Assembly: GCA_031276815.1 (NCBI GenBank) | Contig: JAISMJ010000054.1 | Coordinates: 1 to 39,914, forward strand | Length of the DNA stretch: 39,914 nucleotides | Direction of reading: 5' to 3' | Source of the DNA: Treponema sp. | GTDB lineage: Bacteria; Spirochaetota; Spirochaetia; Treponematales; Breznakiellaceae | Shown: one piece after another, positions 6,913-14,220 of the stretch | Position numbering within the stretch: the stretch's first letter is position 1 | Layout of the letters: every line of letters starts with the position of its first letter | Position numbers and translations under genes: made by a program | Notes under the pieces: generated by a model | Databases searched by the model: none | Told to the model about the DNA's origin: nothing | What the model saw: the letters and a program-made list of their open reading frames with translations, nothing else

Positions 6913-9900
6913 TTATCCAATCATCATATGCAGACGGTACAATCCCGGACGTACACGGTACTCTTCAAGAGTATCGGGTCCGCATGTAGCAGTTCCTACG
7001 CCGCGTTGAGCAATATCGATATTCAAAATATACTGGTGTTCTTTTTTCCGTATGTCGGCTAAATCGTATGTATGTAAAGCTTCCCACATGTTGCGTTGCG
7101 TATACTTGTGTACACTCATGTTTACCGGTGTGTCGGGGATGATGGTTATAGATGCGGGTTGATTCTCTGAAACGGCATCACCTGAAAGGACGATTTTCCT
7201 CACCCCACAGCGGTTGCCATTTTCCTGCGGTACAACATACGGAGTTTCGAGGGTATCGGGTGTCCCTTCATACACGCCGAGCAATGCGCTCGCACAGCGA
7301 TCGTTGTAGGCTTCATGCGGACCTCTGCCAAACCAACGAATGGTAGTATAATATGCCGGAATTGTCGTGCGGACGCCTACTTTGGGAAGTTCAGGAAGAT
7401 CCGGCATTAGATCAAAGGAAACGTCTATAATAAGCGGATGATCCGTACCTGCGGGTATTGTAATGCAAGAATATGTTCCGAGCTTTTTATCTTTATAAGT
7501 GGTTGATGCGCCTGCACCTGCTAGCAGCAGCGCGGAATAATAGCGCGCCTCGTAGCCCTGCCATAAACCGGCTGTGGTTTTTTCTTCAGCATACCGCATG
7601 TTGAGTATATCAAGCTCAAGCCACGGGTACATAGCTTTATTCTGCCAGTAAAATGCCGCTGCCGGTTCTTTGTAGAGATGCCGGTAGGTTTTCAGTCCGT
7701 CATTCTGCGTTGGTACACGGAACAGTGAAGGCTCCCAATGCAAGACACTATCGCATAGGTGCGGCTTTTCTCCATGAACGGCAAGGGATAACGGTTTTTC
7801 TTTCAATATTCTTTCACCGAAAGATATGATAAAACCAGCCGCCGCCCACGGGACATTGTTTTTAAGGCGGAAATCCGTATGAATATACAAGACGCCGTCA
7901 AATTCCCGCATCATAGCCTCCGTAATGGGAAGCGTAATTTCGGAACAGCAGTCAGGAGCAACTGCGGGAAGGTCTAGGCTACCGTGCGCGATGGTTTCTT
8001 CGCCGCCATAAAGCCGCCAGCAGAGGCAAAAAGCGTCAAGTGTTGAAAAATCAAATTTGTTTTCAATGGTAAAAGAACAGGGTTTTCCGGGAACAGGCAG
8101 GATTCTTATTGGAGAAAACACCTGCTTACATTCAGCCATTACGGGTTTCGGGGTCTGATCTGAAAAAAGAAGCCCATCGCAGCAAAAGTCATAATCTGTA
8201 GGATCATCGCCAAAGTCGCCGCCGTATTTCCAATACTTTTGACCGTTATCCGCAATAGCCGCGAAACCGTGATCCATCCATTCCCAAATAAAGCCGCCCT
8301 GCAAGCCGCGGTGGGATTCGATAGCCTTCCAGTAATCAACGAGACTGCCGTTAGAATTTCCCATCGCATGGGAATATTCGATCATGATAAGCGGACGATC
8401 ATCTTCGCGGTACTTCACAAAATCCGTGATGAGCTTTATTTCAGGATACATGGGACCAATGATGGCGGTAGCGTCTTTGTTTCTCGCAAGTGAGTCAAGC
8501 GTAAAAGCGCCTTGTCCTCCTTCGGGACGGATCATTCCTTCGTAGTGTATGGGACGTGAAGGATCATAACGCCGTACCCATGCGCCGGTCAAAACATGAT
8601 TCGGTCCGTCTCCACTTTCGTTTCCCAATGACCATATAATAATGGACGGATGGTTTTTATCCCGTTCAACCATACGTTGTACCCGCAAAAGATAGGAGGA
8701 CGACCAGCGAGTATCGTAAGAAAGCTGCATATAGAAACAGTGATGTTCGATATTCGCTTCATCGACAAGGTAGATGCCGTAGCGATCGCAGAGATCATAC
8801 CAGCGTTCGTCATTGGGGTAATGACATGTACGTACCGCGTTGAAATTATGCTGTTTTAAGAGAATTATATCCTTGAGCATAGAGGCGGTTGAAAGCGTTT
8901 TACCGGTATGTTCATCATGTTCATGCCGGTTCACGCCTTTGATAAGAACCGCTCTCCCATTGATGAGCAGTTCCCGTTTATGTATCCGTACGGAGCGGAA
9001 CGCGGTACAAAACGCCGTGCTTTCAAGGATATTGCCGTCTTCATAAAGACTTACGGTCAGAACATAGAGATTCGGGTATTCATGCGACCAAAGCGCGGGG
9101 CTTTCTATCATAATTTCGGCGTTAATACGATTCGCATTGATACGGTAATTGGGAGTAAAAGACAGCCGTCCCTCTACGAGAGACTGTAGCGAGGCGCATA
9201 TAGCCGTAACGTCAGCCGAAGATTGCGGCGGAACAAACGGATAAAGCGCGTAGATTATGGTGAATATCCGCTCTCCTGCATCTTTAACCGGCTCATTGCC
9301 GGTGCTTTTCCCAGCCGGAAGGTTTCCTCCAAGCGTAACGGCAAGGCGCAGGCAGCCGTTTCCTTCTTGTACCACGCCCGGAACCGCCTGTATGTCTTGT
9401 ATGAAGCACGTTTCAGTCGCGTATAAGAACACGCTGCGATGAACGCCCCCCAGCCACCACTGATCCTGATCCTCAATGTAACTTGCATCTGAATAGCGCA
9501 CAACTTTGAGACAGATCGTATTATTTCCCCCGGTATCTATGAATTCCGTAATGTCGAATTCCTGCGGCAGGCGCGTATCTTTACCAGCGCCCGCGAATCT
9601 GCCGTTAACGTAGACAAGCGTGCAGCTTTCCGCAGAACCAATATGCAGCACAATGCGGCGGTTTTTCCACAAAGGCGGCGGCGTAAAGGCGCATCGGTAA
9701 AGACCGGTTGGGTTGTGTTGAGGCGTATGAGGCGGCGTCTCATCAAAAGGCATCTGTACGTTAGTGTAATGCGGCTTGTCATAGCCCTGTCGCGTCCATG
9801 ATCCCGGCACGGTTATAGCGCCGTTCATGGCGAAGCCGCTGTCGAGCCAGCGGAAATCGTCATCATTCGGATTATCAAGCAGGGTAAAATCCCATGTTCC

Positions 9901-10074
9901 ATCAAGAGTGAAATAGAACGGGTTTTCGTCTGGAGCGCGGTATTCCGGACCCGCAATCACATCGGCAAGAGCGGCTTGTACGGAAGAAAACGGCAAAAGC
10001 GGACTCCGCATGGGGAGCCGGTTGATTTCCTGAATTTCAGGGTTTTCCCAAAAAGGAATAGGATCGTTAAACAT
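6913..10074 (-). CDS. lacZ: beta-galactosidase, GH2 family
   Basis: 1053 residues, close to the E. coli LacZ length. Domains in order: jelly-roll sugar-binding (WENPEIQEINRLPMRSPLLPF through YTNVQMPFDETPPHTPQHNPTGLYRCAF), an Ig-like domain, TIM barrel, second Ig-like domain, and the C-terminal beta-galactosidase small-chain domain (GLWQGYEARYYSALLL to TATCGPDTLEEYRV). The acid/base is Glu486 in IIIWSLGNESGDG and the nucleophile is Glu566 in MIEYSHAMGNSNG. There is no signal peptide, so it hydrolyses beta-galactosides in the cytoplasm. It is divergent from a CUT1 importer that probably brings in the substrate. No Shine-Dalgarno is seen; the -10 box lies 7 bases before the ATG. Confidence 0.95.
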   Translation of the reverse strand: MFNDPIPFWENPEIQEINRLPMRSPLLPFSSVQAALADVIAGPEYRAPDENPFYFTLDGTWDFTLLDNPNDDDFRWLDSGFAMNGAITVPGSWTRQGYDKPHYTNVQMPFDETPPHTPQHNPTGLYRCAFTPPPLWKNRRIVLHIGSAESCTLVYVNGRFAGAGKDTRLPQEFDITEFIDTGGNNTICLKVVRYSDASYIEDQDQWWLGGVHRSVFLYATETCFIQDIQAVPGVVQEGNGCLRLAVTLGGNLPAGKSTGNEPVKDAGERIFTIIYALYPFVPPQSSADVTAICASLQSLVEGRLSFTPNYRINANRINAEIMIESPALWSHEYPNLYVLTVSLYEDGNILESTAFCTAFRSVRIHKRELLINGRAVLIKGVNRHEHDEHTGKTLSTASMLKDIILLKQHNFNAVRTCHYPNDERWYDLCDRYGIYLVDEANIEHHCFYMQLSYDTRWSSSYLLRVQRMVERDKNHPSIIIWSLGNESGDGPNHVLTGAWVRRYDPSRPIHYEGMIRPEGGQGAFTLDSLARNKDATAIIGPMYPEIKLITDFVKYREDDRPLIMIEYSHAMGNSNGSLVDYWKAIESHRGLQGGFIWEWMDHGFAAIADNGQKYWKYGGDFGDDPTDYDFCCDGLLFSDQTPKPVMAECKQVFSPIRILPVPGKPCSFTIENKFDFSTLDAFCLCWRLYGGEETIAHGSLDLPAVAPDCCSEITLPITEAMMREFDGVLYIHTDFRLKNNVPWAAAGFIISFGERILKEKPLSLAVHGEKPHLCDSVLHWEPSLFRVPTQNDGLKTYRHLYKEPAAAFYWQNKAMYPWLELDILNMRYAEEKTTAGLWQGYEARYYSALLLAGAGASTTYKDKKLGTYSCITIPAGTDHPLIIDVSFDLMPDLPELPKVGVRTTIPAYYTTIRWFGRGPHEAYNDRCASALLGVYEGTPDTLETPYVVPQENGNRCGVRKIVLSGDAVSENQPASITIIPDTPVNMSVHKYTQRNMWEALHTYDLADIRKKEHQYILNIDIAQRGVGTATCGPDTLEEYRVRPGLYRLHMMIG

Positions 10075-10080
10075 ATTGTT

Positions 10081-10109
10081 AATCTATACGCCGAATTTTA
10101 TTTTGTCAA
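10081..10109 (-). promoter_or_regulatory. promoter of lacZ, leaderless layout
   Basis: On the minus strand TTGACA (10109-10104), a 17-nt spacer and TAGATT (10086-10081). The expected transcription start coincides with the A of the ATG at 10074. Confidence 0.6.
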
Positions 10110-10122
10110 CTATTATATATAT

Positions 10123-10150
10123 GGTATTAACATACCGGTATTAGCATACT
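10123..10150. promoter_or_regulatory. tandem palindromic operator-like sites
   Basis: Two 14-bp units abut exactly: GGTATTAACATACC (10123-10136) and GGTATTAGCATACT (10137-10150). Each is itself an inverted repeat (GGTAT-N4-ATACC, with one mismatch in the second). They begin 13 bp upstream of the lacZ -35 box, an activator-like position. They lie about 100 bp before the divergent binding-protein gene. The protein that binds them is unknown. Confidence 0.5.
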
Positions 10151-10190
10151 ATTTATTTCTTTATATTTTATAAAAAAAGTATTTTAGTAA

Positions 10191-10208
10191 CTTTACGGCG
10201 TTGTAAAG
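10191..10208. promoter_or_regulatory. inverted repeat upstream of the sugar-binding protein gene
   Basis: CTTTAC-GGCGTT-GTAAAG, 6-bp perfect arms with a 6-bp centre, about 42 bp before the ATG at 10250. A LacI-type or similar operator is possible, but nothing here identifies the regulator. Confidence 0.35.
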
Positions 10209-10249
10209 CCATTCTATACTTTTACTATTATCTATTTTTTGGAGGATAT

Positions 10250-11566
10250 ATGAAAAAGAGAACGATAATTCTATCAATCGCGCTGTTAGGCGGTATGGTA
10301 CTGCTTGCAGGCTGTCAAAAGAAGGAAAGCGCCGCGGCCGCCGCGCCGCAGACGGTATCGGACGCGCCGACTGCGCCCGAACCGGTAACCATTACCGTGT
10401 GGTGCTGGGATCCTACCTTTAACGTGTACGCCATGAATGAAGCCGCAAAGATTTACCGGCAGGATCACCCAAATATCACGATAAACGTGGTTGAAACCGC
10501 ATGGGATGATATTCAGCAAAAGTTGACCACCTCCCTTTCGGCAAACCAAACCGGTAATCTGCCCGATATTCTGCTCATGCAGGACAATGCGATTCAAAAA
10601 AACGTATCAACGTTTCCCAAAGGGTTTCTGTCCATTGAAGGCAAGATCGATGTATCCCAATTCGCCCAATACAAGGTTAATGTCGCCACCATTGACGGAA
10701 AACCCTACGGCGTTCCGTTCGACAACGGCGCAAGCGCGACCTTTCTCCGGCGCGATATTGTGGAACAAGCCGGACTTCAAGTTTCCGATTTTAACGAGAT
10801 TACCTGGGATCGCTTCATTGAACTCGGCAAAATCATAAAAGATAAAACCGGCGTTTCTATGATTTCCGCAGTAGGCAATGAAAATGATGTGGTGCCGGCG
10901 ATGCTTCAAAGCGCGGGCGCGTGGTTCTTTGATGCGGAGGGAAAGGTCAATATCGCCAATAACGCGGCGTTGAAAGAAGCGGCGCGGGTGTACAAGGCGA
11001 TGGTTGACGCGGGAATCTTCATGTTGGTTGCGGATTGGAACGCCTACATTGCCTCGCTGAAAAATATAGCGTCAACAGTGAACGGCTGCTGGATCATTGG
11101 TTCCATCACGGCAAATGCGGATCAAAGCGGTAAGTGGGCGGTGGCGACTACTCCGCGCCTCAATATCCCCGGCGGCACAAATTACTCCAGCGTCGGCGGT
11201 TCAAGCTGGGTCGTTATGGCTAATTCCAAAAACCCGGACGTTGCTATGGACTTCCTTAATGCGACCTTCGCGGGCAGCTCGCAATTTTACGACGCCATTT
11301 TGCCGTCTTCCGGCGCCATTGCGACATGGCTTCCGGCGAGCAAGTCTTCCGTTTATGGAGAAGCGAACGCCTTTTTTGGCGGACAGAAAATCTATGCGGA
11401 TATTGTCGATTATGCGGGGAAAGTTCCGCAGATTAAATACGGCATGTTCAACTATGAAGCCCGCAACAACGTAGCCCTCGCGCTTGCCGATATTGCAAAC
11501 GGCACGGCTATTGACGCGGCGCTTGCAAAGGCGCAGAAAGACACCGAATTTCTTATTGGTCAGTAG
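10250..11566 (+). CDS. sugar ABC transporter substrate-binding lipoprotein (CUT1, family 1)
   Basis: 438 residues. The signal peptide MKKRTIILSIALLGGMVLLAGC ends in a clean LAGC lipobox, followed by an Ala/Pro-rich linker. The mature part is a family 1 extracellular solute-binding protein. Features include ITVWCWDPTFNVYAMNEAAKIYRQDHPNI near the start, YGVPFDNGASATFLRRD, and GGSSWVVMANSKNPDVAMDFLNATF. GGAGG lies 4 bases before the ATG. It heads an operon with two permeases. Divergence from the beta-galactosidase suggests a beta-galactoside or a related oligosaccharide as ligand; this is inference. Confidence 0.9.
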   Translation: MKKRTIILSIALLGGMVLLAGCQKKESAAAAAPQTVSDAPTAPEPVTITVWCWDPTFNVYAMNEAAKIYRQDHPNITINVVETAWDDIQQKLTTSLSANQTGNLPDILLMQDNAIQKNVSTFPKGFLSIEGKIDVSQFAQYKVNVATIDGKPYGVPFDNGASATFLRRDIVEQAGLQVSDFNEITWDRFIELGKIIKDKTGVSMISAVGNENDVVPAMLQSAGAWFFDAEGKVNIANNAALKEAARVYKAMVDAGIFMLVADWNAYIASLKNIASTVNGCWIIGSITANADQSGKWAVATTPRLNIPGGTNYSSVGGSSWVVMANSKNPDVAMDFLNATFAGSSQFYDAILPSSGAIATWLPASKSSVYGEANAFFGGQKIYADIVDYAGKVPQIKYGMFNYEARNNVALALADIANGTAIDAALAKAQKDTEFLIGQ

Positions 11567-11591
11567 TGTCGCGCGTTGCTGAATTTCGCAA

Positions 11592-11625
11592 ACTACTAGG
11601 GGTAGCCCCGTCTGCCCCTAGTAGT
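11592..11625 (+). promoter_or_regulatory. stable intercistronic hairpin after the binding-protein gene
   Basis: ACTACTAGGGG and CCCCTAGTAGT form an 11-bp perfect stem with a 12-nt loop. No T-run follows, so it is not a standard terminator. In this position (after the binding protein, before the permeases) such hairpins commonly protect the upstream mRNA and give more binding protein than permease. Confidence 0.6.
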
Positions 11626-11648
11626 CTTAAAAAAGAAGGAGCGTTGTT

Positions 11649-12548
11649 TTGAGTGCATTAGCCTTATATAAACAAAAGAGGAGTTTAACGCAAAAATACA
11701 GTAGATGGGGATGGTTCTTTGTACTTCCCGCATCGCTTTTGATCTTTATCCTCTCTTTCTATCCGATGCTTTCCGCATTTATCTTGTCATTACAGTCCGG
11801 TTTTGCCAGCAATATGCATTTTACCGGCGTGCGAAACTATCTACGATTGTTTCAAGACTCTACATTTTTGGCTTCTGTGGCGAATGTTTTCATTTATTTA
11901 ATAATTCAAGTGCCTATCATGCTGATTTTGGCGTTGATTCTGGCGTCAATACTCAATTCAGAAAAACTCAAATTCAGGGGCTTTTTTCGGACGCTGGTTT
12001 TTCTTCCCTGCGCCACCGCCCTTGTATCTTCCGCTATGATTTTCAAATCCTTTTTTGCGGTTGACGGCATTGTAAACTTTTTCCTGACGCATCTAGGAAT
12101 CGTCTCCGAACCGGTAAGCTGGTTAAGCCACCCTGTCTGGGCGAAGTGTATCATTATTCTGGTCATTACATGGCGCTGGACCGGATACAATACCATTTTC
12201 TACCTTGCGGGATTTCAAAATATTGACACGTCGGTATATGAGGCGGCGCGTATTGACGGAGCATCTTCGGTTCAGCAATTTTTCAGGCTGACCATCCCGC
12301 TTTTGGCACCGGTCATTCTGCTTACGTCCATTATGTCGACAAATGGCACCTTGCAGCTCTTTGATGAGGTAAGAAACCTCACGGGCGGAGGTCCCGGTAC
12401 TTCAACGATTACCATATCGCAATACATTTATAACTTATCCTTTGTATATAACCCGCAGTTCGGTTATGCGGCGGCGGTTTCTTACAGCATTTTGATTATG
12501 GTCGCCCTTCTCTCATTTATTCAGATGAAAATAGGAGACAAATCATGA
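11649..12548 (+). CDS. sugar ABC transporter permease (MalF/MsmF type)
   Basis: 299 residues starting at TTG 11649, with AAGGAG (11636-11641) 7 bases upstream. There are six predicted membrane helices, the first being WFFVLPASLLIFILSFYPML. The cytoplasmic EAA loop that docks the ATPase is YEAARIDGASSVQQFFRLTIPLLAP. Family: binding-protein-dependent transport, CUT1. It overlaps the next permease by 4 bases (ATGA), the usual coupling. No ATPase gene accompanies the pair, so a shared MsmK/MalK-type subunit encoded elsewhere is expected. Confidence 0.9.
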   Translation: MSALALYKQKRSLTQKYSRWGWFFVLPASLLIFILSFYPMLSAFILSLQSGFASNMHFTGVRNYLRLFQDSTFLASVANVFIYLIIQVPIMLILALILASILNSEKLKFRGFFRTLVFLPCATALVSSAMIFKSFFAVDGIVNFFLTHLGIVSEPVSWLSHPVWAKCIIILVITWRWTGYNTIFYLAGFQNIDTSVYEAARIDGASSVQQFFRLTIPLLAPVILLTSIMSTNGTLQLFDEVRNLTGGGPGTSTITISQYIYNLSFVYNPQFGYAAAVSYSILIMVALLSFIQMKIGDKS

Positions 12549-13372
12549 ATGAAATAAAAAAAAGAACTGTTTCCATAACGGCAGTTTGTATGTATGTTTT
12601 TCTTATTATCGTGTGTGTCTTCTCTGCGCTTCCCTTTCTCTGGATGATTTCAAGCGCAACCAACAAGAGTATGGATATTATTAATGGGAGAATTCTCCCC
12701 GGCGGCTATATTATTGGTAATATAAAAAAACTGTTTTCCATCGTTTCCGTGGGACAGGCGTTCTGGAATTCCGTCAGAAACAGCGTTATAGGTACGGTTG
12801 CAAGCCTTTTTGTATGCTCAATGGCGGGCTATGGTTTTCAAATATACCGTGATAAAAACAAAGACAGATTGATGACCATACTGCTTATCTCCATGATGGT
12901 ACCTTTCGCATCGGTCATGATCCCGCTTTTCCAGATGTTCAGTATGGCAAGGCTGCTTGATACAACGCTGGGATTTATTCTGCCGTCTATCTCAACCGCA
13001 TTTCTGATATTTTTCTTTCGTCAGTCTTCCATGTCATTCCCTTACGAGATTGTGCAAGCGGCGCGTGTTGACGGCGTGGGCGAATTCGGTATATTTATGC
13101 GTATCTATGTTCCGGTTATGTCGCCGACATTTGCCGCGGCAGGCATTGTAGCGTTTATGAATAACTGGAACAGCTATCTATGGCCCCTTATCATCATGCA
13201 AAGCCAGAACAGCAGAACCCTGCCCCTGCTGATCACCTCGCTGACATCGGGCTATACCACTGACTATGGCATACTGATGCTTGCCGTGAGTATCTGTACC
13301 GTTCCTACGATCATCTTGTTTTTCACCCAGCAGAAACGGTTTGTGGCGGGTATACTTGGTTCGGTAAAATAA
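12545..13372 (+). CDS. sugar ABC transporter permease (MalG/MsmG type)
   Basis: 275 residues with six predicted membrane segments (VCMYVFLIIVCVFSALPFLWMISSATN at the start). The EAA motif reads EIVQAARVDGVGEFGIFMRIYVPVMSP. The C-terminus (FFTQQKRFVAGILGSVK) has the QKRFVAGLTAGAVKG-like tail of MalG-type permeases. It is the last gene of the operon, followed within 20 bases by an intrinsic terminator. Confidence 0.9.
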   Translation: MNEIKKRTVSITAVCMYVFLIIVCVFSALPFLWMISSATNKSMDIINGRILPGGYIIGNIKKLFSIVSVGQAFWNSVRNSVIGTVASLFVCSMAGYGFQIYRDKNKDRLMTILLISMMVPFASVMIPLFQMFSMARLLDTTLGFILPSISTAFLIFFFRQSSMSFPYEIVQAARVDGVGEFGIFMRIYVPVMSPTFAAAGIVAFMNNWNSYLWPLIIMQSQNSRTLPLLITSLTSGYTTDYGILMLAVSICTVPTIILFFTQQKRFVAGILGSVK

Positions 13373-13388
13373 CCATTCCTTCCTCCTT

Positions 13389-13426
13389 GCCGTAGAGTGA
13401 TAACAAGCCCCTCTGCGGCTTTTTTT
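13389..13426 (+). terminator. intrinsic terminator of the first CUT1 operon
   Basis: GCCGTAGAG / CTCTGCGGC, 9-bp stem with one G-U pair and a 13-nt loop, followed by seven T residues. Confidence 0.8.
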
Positions 13427-13448
13427 GAGCAGCCGTTGCGTACGAGGT

Positions 13449-13671
13449 GGTATCGTCAAAAAAAGAGGGAGATAGATCTAACAGAGAGCCACGAACCGCG
13501 TTGATAAACTATCAATTGTCCTGAGCCCATCCGACCCTGTTTCCCAGCCCTTCCCGGCAGTAATGCTTCTATTTTTTCTCACAGCGTATCACTGATGTCG
13601 TGTCTGCGCGGCGCTTTCTCGCTTTCTTTCATCGTGATATCTTACGTTCTTTCCTTCTTTTTGACGACACC
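13449..13671 (-). mobile_element. internally deleted IS5-type element, copy 1 (223 bp)
   Basis: The ends are GGTATCGTCAAAAA (13449) and, inverted, GGTGTCGTCAAAAA (ending 13671), 13 of 14 identical. Inside, on the minus strand from ATG 13632, the frame reads MKESEKAPRRHDISDTL-stop-EKIEALLPGR, the N-terminus of an IS5/IS427-type transposase with an in-frame TGA. After a frame shift come FINAV and a C-terminal scrap. The central part of the gene is missing. It is the same family and orientation as the copy at 16460, and cannot transpose on its own. Confidence 0.75.
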
Positions 13672-13689
13672 GACTCACTTATCCTCTAT

Positions 13690-13731
13690 GGCGTTTAACT
13701 TATCCGCCATGGCTTTTAACTTATCCGCCAT
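13690..13731 (-). repeat. 21-bp tandem repeat, two copies
   Basis: GGCGTTTAACTTATCCGCCAT and GGCTTTTAACTTATCCGCCAT differ at one base. On the minus strand they encode a heptad-like peptide, MADKLKAMADKLNAIEDK then stop. An in-frame stop lies just upstream, so only a scrap of a coiled-coil-type gene end remains. Confidence 0.6.
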
Positions 13732-13738
13732 AGCCTAA

Positions 13739-13891
13739 AGACCATGTACCATAACCACTCTATACGGATATCAGGCGAGGCGCCGGGACCGGATCAGCTC
13801 CATGACCGCGGAACTGCGGACGGACGGGATGATTAAGGAGCATAGCGCAAGCATTGACACAGCAGGCTACACTGCGGTAACTTCCGGTTAA
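13739..13891 (+). pseudogene. possible gene remnant
   Basis: A stop-free frame of 50 codons with protein-like composition, containing YGYQARRRDRISSMTAELRTDGMIKEHSA and ending TAVTSG at TAA 13889. No start with a ribosome binding site is visible; ATG 13802 is internal. The 13876-13905 hairpin overlaps its stop codon. It could be the end of a broken gene or chance; I do not recognise the family. Confidence 0.25.
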
Positions 13892-13934
13892 ACGCGGAAG
13901 TTACCCGTTTTGACGATTAGGTGGTATCGTCAAA
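13876..13934. repeat. two stacked inverted repeats, including an orphan IS end
   Basis: GGTAACTTCC / GGAAGTTACC form a 10-bp perfect inverted repeat (13876-13905, 10-nt loop). Directly after it TTTGACGAT / ATCGTCAAA form a 9-bp perfect inverted repeat (13909-13934) around TAGGTGGT. The right half, TAGGTGGTATCGTCAAA, matches the terminal repeat of the two IS5-type remnants nearby. Confidence 0.6.
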
Positions 13935-14178
13935 TAAGAATCTTCTTTCCACTTTCTTCATGTTTATAACTTATCGCGGTTGGCTTCATGCCGATAAAAA
14001 AATAATATCATTCTGCTTATAAGTGTAAGATAGGTTTCATGCCCACCCTCTTTCATGAGTTATACCGGCAATCATTATAGCATTAATGATGCCATGCAAT
14101 GTTTACCGCGTATCTACTGTTTCACCACGACCCGGAGGGGCGGGGGTATTAAACCCCCTGTATGAAATAAATTTATAA
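13935..14178. other. non-coding stretch before the histidine kinase
   Basis: I see no supported gene in these 240 bases. A short hairpin GGGGG-TATTAAA-CCCCC lies near 14137-14153, and the run GGAGGGGCGGGGG is G-rich. The rest is AT-rich. The ORF-track entries here are shadows. Confidence 0.4.
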
Positions 14179-14185
14179 ATGATGT

Positions 14186-14213
14186 TTGCAAAGAGCGTAA
14201 CATGCTTTATAAT
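14186..14213 (+). promoter_or_regulatory. promoter of the two-component operon, leaderless layout
   Basis: TTGCAA (14186-14191), 16-nt spacer, perfect TATAAT (14208-14213). The expected start (about 14220) abuts the ATG at 14221, and no Shine-Dalgarno is present. Confidence 0.6.
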
Positions 14214-14220
14214 AATTATT

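Noticed and set aside
11593-11624. Intrinsic terminator after the first binding-protein gene
   Set aside because: No T-run follows the stem and the permeases continue directly; a stabilising hairpin fits better.
13690-13731. CRISPR array
   Set aside because: Only two abutting copies with no spacers; the unit encodes a heptad.
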